From: Sporosarcina cascadiensis
GTDB taxonomy: Bacteria; Bacillota; Bacilli; Bacillales_A; Planococcaceae
Direction: 5' to 3'
Assembly (NCBI RefSeq): GCF_009650995.1
Contig: NZ_WHVV01000016.1
Coordinates: 1-61,695 of the forward strand
DNA: 61,695 nt
In this document: piece after piece, positions 53,579 through 61,400 of the stretch
Position numbering within the stretch: the first letter of the stretch is position 1
Layout: every line of letters starts with the position of its first letter
Program-made: the position numbers and the translations under genes
Notes under the pieces: model-generated
Told to the model about the DNA's origin: nothing
What the model saw: only the letters and a program-made list of their open reading frames with translations
Databases searched by the model: none

Positions 53579-54760
53579 ATGAATAAAGAAGAGTTTTTGG
53601 AACGATATGCGATTGACCGAAAAGGAACGAACTCGCTGAAGTGGGATAAGCTGGAGGAACGTTTCGGCAGCGCGGATTTATTGGCTGCCTGGGTGGCGGA
53701 TATGGAATTTAAAGTGCCTGAGCAGGTAGTGGAAGCAATCAAAGAGAAAGTGGAATACGGGGTGTTCGGCTATACATATGTGCCCGATTCCTATTATGAA
53801 GCGTTCATCAACTGGGAGCGCAAACGCCACGGCTATGAAGTGAAGCAAGAGTGGATGCGCTTTTCAACTGGCGTCGTAACGGCGCTTTATTGGTTCGTTA
53901 ATGCCTTTACGAAACCGGAAGACGCAGTCATTATTCTGTCGCCTGTCTACTATCCATTCAGCAATGCGGTGAAAGATACCGGGCGTACGCTGGTGAACAG
54001 TGAACTGGTTAATACGGACGGCAAGTATACAATTGACTTTGAAGACTTTGAAAAGAAAATTGCAGACAATGACGTGAAGCTGTTTATTCATTGTACACCG
54101 CATAATCCAGTGGGGCGCGTCTGGACGGCACAGGAGGCGGAGAAACTGCTGGCAATCTGTGAAAAATACGATGTCCTCGTTGTATCGGATGAAATCCACC
54201 ATGATATGACATTTGGCGAGCACACGCATATTCCGTCTGCAATCGTGGCGGACGGCAAGTTTTCTGAGCAAGTAGTCACAGTGACGGCTGCTTCCAAAAC
54301 ATTTAATCTGGCCGGTTTGCTGACGTCGCAGATCATTATTGAAAATGAAGAGCTGCGAAAACAGTTCGACCGTTTCGTCAACTCGGTCAACCAGACAGAA
54401 GTCAATCTACTCGGGATGACTGCTTCTGAAGCCGCATTCCGCCATGGTGCAGACTGGCTGGACGGGCTGCGCGCCGTCATCAAGTCGAATGAACGCTATG
54501 CAGTGGAACAATTTGCGGAGCATGCACCGAAACTGATCGTTAGTCCGCTCGAAGGTACGTATTTGCTGTGGATTGATCTGCGTGCGTATATTCAGCCGGA
54601 TCAGGTTAAGGAATTCGTGCAGGATACATGCAAACTGGCCATCGATTACGGCGAATGGTTCGGGGAAAAGTCCAAGGGCTTCATCCGTTTAAACCTCGGG
54701 ACAGAGCCGCGGCATATTCAACAGGCAGTGGACGCGATTATTGAACATTTGCCGCGATAA
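53579..54760 (+). CDS. patB: MalY/PatB-family PLP-dependent cystathionine beta-lyase
   Basis: About 393 residues, fold type I aminotransferase family. Visible motifs: WVADMEFKVPE at the start, IHCTPHNPVGRVW, VVSDEIHHDM and the Schiff-base lysine in TAASKTFNLAGL. MalY/PatB enzymes cleave cystathionine or other cysteine S-conjugates to a thiol, pyruvate and ammonia. ATG 53579 is chosen because AAGGAGG lies before it, while the ATG at 53561 precedes that site. It is a single-gene unit with its own terminator. Confidence 0.88.
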   Translation: MNKEEFLERYAIDRKGTNSLKWDKLEERFGSADLLAAWVADMEFKVPEQVVEAIKEKVEYGVFGYTYVPDSYYEAFINWERKRHGYEVKQEWMRFSTGVVTALYWFVNAFTKPEDAVIILSPVYYPFSNAVKDTGRTLVNSELVNTDGKYTIDFEDFEKKIADNDVKLFIHCTPHNPVGRVWTAQEAEKLLAICEKYDVLVVSDEIHHDMTFGEHTHIPSAIVADGKFSEQVVTVTAASKTFNLAGLLTSQIIIENEELRKQFDRFVNSVNQTEVNLLGMTASEAAFRHGADWLDGLRAVIKSNERYAVEQFAEHAPKLIVSPLEGTYLLWIDLRAYIQPDQVKEFVQDTCKLAIDYGEWFGEKSKGFIRLNLGTEPRHIQQAVDAIIEHLPR

Positions 54761-54766
54761 TTATAG

Positions 54767-54803
54767 AAAGGCTGCCTGAGTTTTTATCAGGACAGCCTTT
54801 TTC
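54767..54803 (+). terminator. Terminator of patB
   Basis: AAGGCTG plus CCTGA (54768-54779) pair with TCAGG and CAGCCTT (54787-54799), with one bulged A, followed by TTTTT. Confidence 0.85.
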
Positions 54804-54873
54804 CGTATTACGCGTTAAATTTGATGTGGACATTAAGCTGCCGAATTAGTAATGGCCATTGGAACAGCTGGAT

Positions 54874-55006
54874 GATCATAGTAAACAGCCAAGAGCTCAT
54901 ACGCTTGCGCCAGCCGCTCATCGCCCCTTGATTCATGATCATAGTAAGCGGCTGCGTGATCATACTGCATGCCGCCGTGATCATACCTGCGAGTCTCATG
55001 CTCATA
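54874..55006. repeat. Seven-unit array with exact 21-bp period (GATCATA type)
   Basis: GATCATA or GCTCATA/C starts at 54874, 54895, 54916, 54937, 54958, 54979 and 55000, always 21 bases apart, with unlike sequence between units. It fills the gap between patB and the minus-strand methyltransferase. On the minus strand the frame 54808-55026 stays open with a Met every seven residues, but it starts with TTG and has no ribosome binding site, so I treat it as DNA structure, not a gene. Confidence 0.85.
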
Positions 55007-55047
55007 GACTCATTAACGTTATCCAATAATTTCAGAAGCCGATCACC

Positions 55048-56238
55048 CTAGTCATTTTCATCGCTGCCCGCCGAAAGAAACCCAAGCTGCTGCAGTTCTT
55101 TCTCTAAAAACGGGCGGGCGTTCAGCATATCGCGGAAAGTCGCGTAGCGTGCGATCTGTGCCTGATCGGGCTGGCGGCCGTTGCGGTACGCACGGATCAG
55201 AATGTTTTTCGGCGTATGCTCCATATCAATGAATTCGACAAGCTGCGCTTCATAGCCGACAAGCGACAGCAGTTCAGCGCGCATTGAATCGGTAGCGAGC
55301 GCCGCGAAGCGTTCCTTCACTAGACCATGTTGCAGCATGACATCGAATGCCGGGGACTGCAGTTGCGAAAACAATTCATGCTGGCAGCAGGGAACAGATA
55401 AAATTACCGAAGCGCCCCATGTAACAGCTTTCGCAAGCGCCATGTCCGTCGCAACATCGCACGCATGCAGCGTAACAACCATATCGACTGCCGTGTCGCC
55501 TTCATATTCATTGATATCACCGACCAGGAACTCCAGCTGGTCATACTGCAAATCTTCTGCAATCGTCTGGCATTCTTCAATGACTTCTTTCTTCAGATCT
55601 AAGCCGGTAACCCGGATGTCCAGTCCTTTTTCGATCCGTAAATAATGATAAAGAGCAAACGTCAAGTAGGATTTACCGGAACCAAAATCCAAAATGCGTA
55701 TCTGCCGGTCTTTCGGAAGATGGCTCAGAGTATCGTCGATCAGTTCGACAAATCGGTTGATCTGCCGGAATTTATCATGTTTCTGATTCTTCACTTTGCC
55801 TTCAGGTGTCTGAACACCCAGGCGTACAAGAAATGGATAGGGTGTTCCTTCGTTCAGGGCGTAATGTTTTTTTCGGTTATGTGCGTAATCCACTGTTTTC
55901 TCGGTATCCAGAAAAATTCTTTTGATGGAAACCTTCATTTTCTTCGACAGCAAGATCTGAATGGTTTCATCCGTCAGCTCAATGTGGAACTGCTTGTATT
56001 CTTCAAGAGCCTTCTGCAGAGGGCCAGCGATACTATCGAGCGGCACATTCTCATGCTTCAGAATCCGCTCATGCTGATATTCAAATTGGATATAAAATTC
56101 GCCTTTCAGTTCAAGAGGCTTCATTTTGATGCGTTTCGTTTCATTCGATTTCAAGCGGGGCTGACTGATCGTACCCCGAATGAAAGTACCGTCTGTCATG
56201 CGTTTTTGCAGCAGTTCGAGTACTTCATCTACTGACAT
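55048..56238 (-). CDS. METTL25-like SAM-dependent methyltransferase
   Basis: A 396-residue protein. The N-terminal 140 residues have no domain I know. The Rossmann core starts near residue 180 with ILDFGSGKSYLTFALYHYL, followed by VTGLDLKKEVIEEC and by VVTLHACDVATDMAL and VPCCQHELF. The HAC...PCC pattern is that of the METTL25/GSTCD-type methyltransferases. The target is unknown; protein or RNA is possible. The gene starts 26 bases after the stop of the reductase gene upstream, so the two are probably one operon. Confidence 0.82.
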   Translation of the reverse strand: MSVDEVLELLQKRMTDGTFIRGTISQPRLKSNETKRIKMKPLELKGEFYIQFEYQHERILKHENVPLDSIAGPLQKALEEYKQFHIELTDETIQILLSKKMKVSIKRIFLDTEKTVDYAHNRKKHYALNEGTPYPFLVRLGVQTPEGKVKNQKHDKFRQINRFVELIDDTLSHLPKDRQIRILDFGSGKSYLTFALYHYLRIEKGLDIRVTGLDLKKEVIEECQTIAEDLQYDQLEFLVGDINEYEGDTAVDMVVTLHACDVATDMALAKAVTWGASVILSVPCCQHELFSQLQSPAFDVMLQHGLVKERFAALATDSMRAELLSLVGYEAQLVEFIDMEHTPKNILIRAYRNGRQPDQAQIARYATFRDMLNARPFLEKELQQLGFLSAGSDEND

Positions 56239-56264
56239 GTTCTGACACTCCTGTCTGTCTGCGT

Positions 56265-56996
56265 TCAGTTAAAGAGAAAGCCTTGCTTCTCCAAAAAGCC
56301 TTTAATGTGAAGACGGTGCGGTTTCTCCAGGAAATCCGCCATTTCTGCAGTCCACGTGGCTTCGCGCTGGTTGGAATCGCGGCCAGCATAATATTCCTTC
56401 ATAATCTCATCGTAAGCAGGCAGCAGATCATCATATTTTTCTTCATTATACGTGTTTTCGTGCAAGACCGCTTCTACCGGCAGTCTCGGTTTAACACCGT
56501 TGGATTCATTCGGCACACCGATGGACATGCCGAATAAAGGAACGACACCTTTTGGCAGTTCAAGCACTTCTGCAATTTCTTCAATCGCATTTCGAACACC
56601 GCCGATATAGCAGATGCCGTAGCCTTTTGATTCAGAGGCGATTGCGACGTTCTGAGCGAACAGACCGACATCAATTGCACCGACCAGGACATTTTCAGCT
56701 GCAGAATAATCAATTTCTCTGCCGTGCAGACGCGCGGCATGCGACAGGCGGTTATAATCCATGCAAAAAACAAGCACGGCACCGCCTGTATAAAATTGAC
56801 GGCGGTTCTTCGAAAGCTCTGCCAGCTGTCCTCGTTTTTCTGTATTTGTTACATAGAGCACTGAACAAGCCTGCACGAAATGTGAGCTTGCTGCATGCTG
56901 TCCTGCCCGAATCAATTCTGTTACGGTCTCCCGTGTGATCGGTTCGTCTTTGTAGCGCCGAACTGAAGAGTGAGATTTCAATAATTCAATAACCAT
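56265..56996 (-). CDS. NfsA/NfrA-type NADPH-dependent flavin nitroreductase
   Basis: A 243-residue FMN oxidoreductase of the NfsA group: LKSHSSVRRYKDEPITRE at the N-terminus, AGQHAASSHFVQA, and YGICYIGGVRNAIEEIAEVL near residue 125. Members reduce nitroaromatics, quinones or flavin with NADPH. It belongs to the larger NfsA type, unlike the short nitroreductase in the cobalamin operon. GGAGGGAT precedes the ATG, and the methyltransferase gene follows on the same strand. Confidence 0.9.
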   Translation of the reverse strand: MVIELLKSHSSVRRYKDEPITRETVTELIRAGQHAASSHFVQACSVLYVTNTEKRGQLAELSKNRRQFYTGGAVLVFCMDYNRLSHAARLHGREIDYSAAENVLVGAIDVGLFAQNVAIASESKGYGICYIGGVRNAIEEIAEVLELPKGVVPLFGMSIGVPNESNGVKPRLPVEAVLHENTYNEEKYDDLLPAYDEIMKEYYAGRDSNQREATWTAEMADFLEKPHRLHIKGFLEKQGFLFN

Positions 56997-57094
56997 ACGA
57001 TCCCTCCGCCTTTATTTTCTCAGCAGGATATATTTCACTCCTGAATATCTACTTTCATCCTACACTATTCAGAGCTTTCAGGAAATACCCAAGC

Positions 57095-57562
57095 TCAGTT
57101 GGACAACCGTTTCTGCCATGCCAGGAACGGTTGCAATGCATCCGCAGTTTTCTGCTGAATGAATGGAATAAAGCGCTCTTCGGGCTGTAGTTCCTGGTCG
57201 GGAAAGAAAGCCTGCACAGGGTTTGTAAATCCTGTTTCCTCATAAGCATCCTGCTTGCTGCAGGCATACAATATTTTGCCCACGGTTGCCCAATAAGCAG
57301 CTCCGAGACACATGGGACAAGGTTCGCCGCTTGCGTACAATACACAGTCAGACAGATCCAGCGACTGTAATTTCGCACAGGCTTCTTTAATTGCCAGCAG
57401 CTCCGCATGGGCAGAAGGATCACAAGCGGATTCTACCAGATTGGTCCCAGACCCGATAATCACACCATCTTTTACGATGACAGCTGCAAACGGACCACCG
57501 CCATTTGAAACATTTTCTGTTGCCATTTCCACTGTATGCTTCAGCCACTTTTCATGATTCAT
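57095..57562 (-). CDS. guaD: Guanine deaminase-type nucleoside deaminase
   Basis: A 155-residue cytidine-deaminase-fold protein. HAELLAI holds the zinc His and catalytic Glu, and EPCPMCLGAAYWA the two zinc cysteines. Overall length and the MNHEKWLKHTVEMA start resemble B. subtilis GuaD, which turns guanine into xanthine. A different purine or pyrimidine substrate cannot be ruled out. ATG 57562 is set by AGGAGG 7 bases upstream, and the longer frame to 57637 is rejected. A palindromic motif lies 31 bases upstream. Confidence 0.82.
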   Translation of the reverse strand: MNHEKWLKHTVEMATENVSNGGGPFAAVIVKDGVIIGSGTNLVESACDPSAHAELLAIKEACAKLQSLDLSDCVLYASGEPCPMCLGAAYWATVGKILYACSKQDAYEETGFTNPVQAFFPDQELQPEERFIPFIQQKTADALQPFLAWQKRLSN

Positions 57563-57592
57563 GTCATTTCCTCCTGTCGAATAATTAAATTT

Positions 57593-57610
57593 CCCGGGAA
57601 ATATTGTCTG
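57593..57610. promoter_or_regulatory. Palindromic motif upstream of guaD
   Basis: AATTTCCCGGGAAATA is a perfect dyad at its core, and the 18-base stretch TTCCCGGGAAATATTGTC recurs at 44690-44707 near putP with one change. It lies 31-48 bases before the guaD start, downstream of a possible -35/-10 pair, as an operator might. Confidence 0.4.
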
Positions 57611-57783
57611 GTTTCCTGCCCTTATCATACAAAACAATCACCATACAGACAAAACATTCAGCAGGATATTCGAAATGAATGCTTATGTATGCATCTTTGT
57701 TATGATGATGAAAGAACAGTCATGGTTAGTTAGCGCTCTGAAGGGTAAACTACTTGTAAAAAAACGTCGGGGAGGATACGGAA

Positions 57784-59049
57784 ATGGATGTATTAATAGA
57801 AGAAGCCGTCATAGTCGGCGTTCATGAACAGAAAGATCTTCATTTCGAATATGCAATGGAGGAGCTGCGCAACTTAGCAGAAGCAATTGATGTCACGATC
57901 GTCGGGCAAGTGACACAGAATCTTGAAAGAAGAAATCCATCTCATTATTTAGGCAAAGGAAAAATTGATGAAATCCGTGAAATATATGAAGAGACAGGTG
58001 CAAACTTGCTGATTTTCAATGATGAACTGTCACCGTCTCAATTACGTAATCTGGAAAAAGAACTGGAATGTAAAATTATTGACCGGACCATGCTGATCTT
58101 GGATATTTTTGCGAGACGTGCACGCAACAGAGAAGCACAGATGCAGGTGGAGCTGGCACAGCTTCAATATACATTGCCGCGTCTAGTCGGGCTTCGCGCT
58201 TCATTGAGCAGGCAGGGCGGGGGAACTGGAGGAGGCCTGCAGAACAAAGGGGCCGGTGAGACGAAACTGGAACTCGATCGCCGGAAGATTGAAGATCAGA
58301 TTGCAAAATTGCGCAAAGAACTGGATCATGTCAGTGAACAGCGGGAGACGCAGCGCAAACAGCGAGTGCGCAGCGGAATTCCGGTAGTGTCGATTGTCGG
58401 TTACACGAACGCGGGAAAATCGACGTTGATGAACCGGCTGCTTCAATACGTAGATGCTGATCAATCAAAGCAGGTCAGCGAAAAAGATATGCTGTTCGCG
58501 ACATTAGAGACGGCCGTCCGAAAAATTAAACTGCAGAGCAAGAAGGAATTTATTTTGACGGATACAGTAGGCTTCGTCTCCAAGCTCCCTCACCACCTGG
58601 TCAAAGCATTCCGTTCTACGCTGGAAGAAGCAAAAAATGCAGATCTGTTATTACATGTAGTGGATGTTTCAAATGAAGAACATGGTTATATGATGGATAT
58701 TACCAATGAAACATTGCAGGATATTGGAGTGGAAAGTGTTCCGACAGTCAATGTGTACAATAAAGCAGACTTGGCAGAAGTGCCTTATCCCCGCGTACAG
58801 GATCAGAACATCTGGATGTCCGCCGGAGAAAACGCAGGAGTGCCTGAACTGCTGAAGCTGATTGAACAGAATCTTTTCAGAGAATATGTTACGTGCAAAC
58901 TGCTCATCCCTTATGACCGCGGAGAGCTCGTGTCCCATTTGAATGAGACAGCTGCGATTAAGGAGACTGCTTATGAAGAAGAAGGCACTTTGCTGACAGT
59001 GGAAATGCCGGTCAGCGAATGCGAACGTCTCCAGGAGTTTGTATTGTAA
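57784..59049 (+). CDS. hflX: Ribosome-associated GTPase HflX
   Basis: A 421-residue GTPase. The N-terminal HflX domain (about 20-195) includes LGKGKIDEI and the glycine-rich loop RQGGGTGGGLQNKGAGE. The G domain has GYTNAGKST (G1), DTVGF (G3) and NKAD (G4). A C-terminal region (about 365-421) closes the protein. HflX splits stalled or hibernating ribosomes after heat or antibiotic stress. GGGGAGGA precedes the ATG. It is a single-gene unit. Confidence 0.95.
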   Translation: MDVLIEEAVIVGVHEQKDLHFEYAMEELRNLAEAIDVTIVGQVTQNLERRNPSHYLGKGKIDEIREIYEETGANLLIFNDELSPSQLRNLEKELECKIIDRTMLILDIFARRARNREAQMQVELAQLQYTLPRLVGLRASLSRQGGGTGGGLQNKGAGETKLELDRRKIEDQIAKLRKELDHVSEQRETQRKQRVRSGIPVVSIVGYTNAGKSTLMNRLLQYVDADQSKQVSEKDMLFATLETAVRKIKLQSKKEFILTDTVGFVSKLPHHLVKAFRSTLEEAKNADLLLHVVDVSNEEHGYMMDITNETLQDIGVESVPTVNVYNKADLAEVPYPRVQDQNIWMSAGENAGVPELLKLIEQNLFREYVTCKLLIPYDRGELVSHLNETAAIKETAYEEEGTLLTVEMPVSECERLQEFVL

Positions 59050-59066
59050 ATAATGAATCAAAAAAG

Positions 59067-59100
59067 GGCTGCATGCGCAATGCATGCAGCCAAATCCTTT
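59067..59100 (+). terminator. Terminator of hflX
   Basis: A 10-bp perfect stem GGCTGCATGC/GCATGCAGCC (59067-59076 with 59082-59091) is followed by AAATCCTTTT, a weak T run. Confidence 0.65.
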
Positions 59101-59185
59101 TATCTTTATAAGAAGAGAAAGGGGGTGGGATGTTTCTAGTATGCCCGCTCCTGCTGTATCTAAACCTTTCTGGCAAAATAAGGTG

Positions 59186-59217
59186 TAATTACCTAACACG
59201 CTCGTTTTAATTACCTA
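59186..59217. repeat. Two TAATTACCTA motifs, 22-bp period
   Basis: TAATTACCTA occurs at 59186-59195 and 59208-59217 with ACACGCTCGTTT between them. Only two clear copies exist. The 290-base gap between hflX and the lipoprotein gene otherwise holds nothing that I recognise. Confidence 0.4.
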
Positions 59218-59340
59218 CAGAGTCACTGGATAGATTTGGTACAATGGTTCGGATTATGTCGAAAAGTAAGGGAAATTGAACCTTTTACGTTTTTCGGCCG
59301 TACAACTAATTGAAGCCAAAATAAGAGGAGAGATGCAAAT

Positions 59341-60213
59341 ATGAAAAAGTGGACAACATTTATAGGTGCCGGCGCGCTGGCATTTGCCCTAAGTGCTTGC
59401 GGACAGACAGCAACACCGAAAGAGGATGCCAGTACCGACCCTGGAAAAGAAGAAGAGGTTGTAGTAAAAAGTGACCTCACTGTACAAGAAGTAATGGAGA
59501 AGGCGAATGCTGCGTCAGAAACACAGCAAAGCATGCACGCTGACATGGAGATGGACCAGAACATTGAGATGGGTGAAGATAAGCAGGAAGTTCATTCGAC
59601 AATCGATATGGATATGATTCTTGAACCGCTTGCTATGCGTCAGACGATGAATATGCAAATGGGCGAAGAACAGACGGCTGTAGAAATGTTTATGACTGAA
59701 GACGGGTTTTTCATGAAAAATCCTGAGTCAGGCGACTGGATGCAATTGCCGAATGAAATGTATGAAGAAGTTGCAGGGCAGATGGCCGGCTCTATGAATA
59801 CACAAGTAGACTTTTCTATGTATGAAGAGTTTGCCGATGATTTCACTTTTGAACAGACAAATGACGAATATATTCTTCATTTGAAAGGGTCTGGCGAGAA
59901 GTTCAGTGAATTAATGAAGGATATGATGGAGCAAAACATGCCTGCGGGAATGGAAGAAGCGCAGTTGGATCTCATCTCTCAAATGAAAATTGAAAGTATT
60001 GATGTGGAATTCACCATTGACAAGAAAACATTCTTCACAAATCATTTTGACATGGATATGGTCATGACAATGGAAGAAGAAGGCCAGCAAGTGAAGATTT
60101 CACAGAAGATCAAAGGCGATATCTCGAAAATCAATGAGATTGATGAAATCAAAGTGCCAAAAGAAGTGATTGATAATGCAGTTGACATGAATGAAGCCAT
60201 GCAGCAGCAATAA
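59341..60213 (+). CDS. Methionine-rich lipoprotein of the DUF6612 type
   Basis: A 290-residue lipoprotein: signal peptide with lipobox ALSAC (Cys20), a charged linker, then a domain with long amphipathic strands (VHSTIDMDMILEPLAMRQTM, FMTEDGFFMKNPESGDW) in the style of LppX/LolA-like lipid-binding proteins and DUF6612. Met is strikingly frequent. Function unknown: binding of a hydrophobic ligand at the outer membrane face is plausible by fold. AGGAGAG precedes the ATG. Confidence 0.82.
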   Translation: MKKWTTFIGAGALAFALSACGQTATPKEDASTDPGKEEEVVVKSDLTVQEVMEKANAASETQQSMHADMEMDQNIEMGEDKQEVHSTIDMDMILEPLAMRQTMNMQMGEEQTAVEMFMTEDGFFMKNPESGDWMQLPNEMYEEVAGQMAGSMNTQVDFSMYEEFADDFTFEQTNDEYILHLKGSGEKFSELMKDMMEQNMPAGMEEAQLDLISQMKIESIDVEFTIDKKTFFTNHFDMDMVMTMEEEGQQVKISQKIKGDISKINEIDEIKVPKEVIDNAVDMNEAMQQQ

Positions 60214-60223
60214 GTAACATGAC

Positions 60224-60260
60224 AAAACTGTCTTCCGAATTACCGGAGGGCAGTTTTTTC
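60224..60260 (+). terminator. Terminator of the lipoprotein gene
   Basis: A 14-bp stem (60224-60237 with 60244-60257, two G-T pairs) is followed by TTTTTTCG. Confidence 0.88.
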
Positions 60261-60327
60261 GCTGTACAATAGTGTTTTCAGCAGTCAGCACACAGCATAC
60301 TGTGGAAAAACGATTGTCACAAAGTGA

Positions 60328-60342
60328 TGATAATGATTTTCA
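60328..60342 (+). promoter_or_regulatory. Fur box 1
   Basis: TGATAATGATTTTCA differs at one position from the 7-1-7 Fur consensus TGATAATNATTATCA. It lies just upstream of the -35 element of the predicted promoter. Confidence 0.82.
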
Positions 60343-60350
60343 ATTAGCTA

Positions 60351-60379
60351 TTGACTTCGTATCGTAAAACGCTTAAAGT
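60351..60379 (+). promoter_or_regulatory. Predicted promoter of the yclN operon
   Basis: TTGACT (60351-60356), 17 bases, TAAAGT (60374-60379). It lies between the two Fur boxes, about 70 bases before the yclN start. Confidence 0.5.
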
Positions 60380-60393
60380 AGTTTATGAGCGAA

Positions 60394-60408
60394 TGATAAT
60401 CATTTTCA
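60394..60408 (+). promoter_or_regulatory. Fur box 2
   Basis: TGATAATCATTTTCA, again one mismatch to the Fur 7-1-7 consensus, is placed just after the expected transcription start. Iron-loaded Fur bound at both boxes would enclose the promoter and repress siderophore uptake. Confidence 0.85.
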
Positions 60409-60449
60409 TTTAAGTGAGAAAGCTCAAATATTCGATATCGGAGTTCTTC

Positions 60450-61400
60450 ATGAAGAAACGTTATTTAATTACAGCTGTCATACTACTCTCACTCCTTTCG
60501 CTTTTCGTCGGTGCAAGCAGTATCACACCAGCGGATTTACTGGATTGGAGATCAGAAGAAACAGAGATTTTCTTAATCAGCAGGTTGCCGAGGCTGGTTG
60601 CTATTTTGCTGGCGGGTGCCGGAATGAGTATTGCCGGGCTTATCATGCAGCAACTAAGCCGCAATAAATTTGTTTCCCCAACAACAGCAGGAACGTTGGA
60701 CGCAACGAAACTTGGGATTTTGGTTTCGATGATTATTTTTACGAATGCAACACTATTAGAAAAAATGGCGGTATCTTTTACATTCGCCCTACTCGGTACA
60801 TTTTTGTTCATGCAAATCTTGGACCGGATCAAATTTAAGGATGCGATCTTCATTCCGCTCGTCGGCTTGATGTTCGGGAATATCCTGTCATCCATTTCCA
60901 CATTTTTCGCCTATAAAGCAAATGTGATTCAGAATATGTCAGCTTGGCTGCAAGGTGATTTTTCTATGATCATGAAAGGCCGTTATGAACTTTTATATAT
61001 AAGCATACCGGTCCTGATCATTACATATTTATATGCGAATCGCTTTACGGTGGCTGGAATGGGAGAGGATTTCTCCAAGAACTTAGGGCTGGCTTACAAA
61101 CGGATTGTGAATATTGGCCTTGTATTAGTAGCGTTAATTACGACAACTGTTGTCTTGACGGTGGGCTTGATTCCGTTCTTAGGGCTGATCATCCCGAATA
61201 TCGTTTCGATTTTTAAAGGAGATAATCTGCAAAAGACGTTGCCGCACACCGCTTTGCTCGGCGCAATCTTTCTTCTCATTTGCGACATTTTAGGGAGAGT
61301 CATTATTTATCCGTATGAGATCTCGATCAGCTTAATGGTCGGTGTGATTGGAAGCGGAATCTTCCTCTATCTGTTGTTTAGGGGGAAGGCATATGCGTAA
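60450..61400 (+). CDS. yclN: Iron-siderophore ABC transporter permease (YclN-like)
   Basis: A 316-residue FecCD-type permease with about nine membrane segments. Long stretches such as LIMQQLSRNKFVSPTTAGTL and PFLGLIIPNIVSIFKGDN are close to B. subtilis YclN, part of the YclNOPQ petrobactin importer. ATG 60450 is preferred over GTG 60414 because CGGAG lies 6 bases before it. It overlaps yclO by 8 bases. Fur boxes upstream support iron control. Confidence 0.92.
   Translation: MKKRYLITAVILLSLLSLFVGASSITPADLLDWRSEETEIFLISRLPRLVAILLAGAGMSIAGLIMQQLSRNKFVSPTTAGTLDATKLGILVSMIIFTNATLLEKMAVSFTFALLGTFLFMQILDRIKFKDAIFIPLVGLMFGNILSSISTFFAYKANVIQNMSAWLQGDFSMIMKGRYELLYISIPVLIITYLYANRFTVAGMGEDFSKNLGLAYKRIVNIGLVLVALITTTVVLTVGLIPFLGLIIPNIVSIFKGDNLQKTLPHTALLGAIFLLICDILGRVIIYPYEISISLMVGVIGSGIFLYLLFRGKAYA

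Noticed and set aside
54808..55026. 72-codon minus-strand ORF with a Met every seven residues over the 21-bp array
   Set aside because: It starts with TTG, has no ribosome binding site, and its repeat is explained by the DNA period. The residues between Met positions show no pattern.
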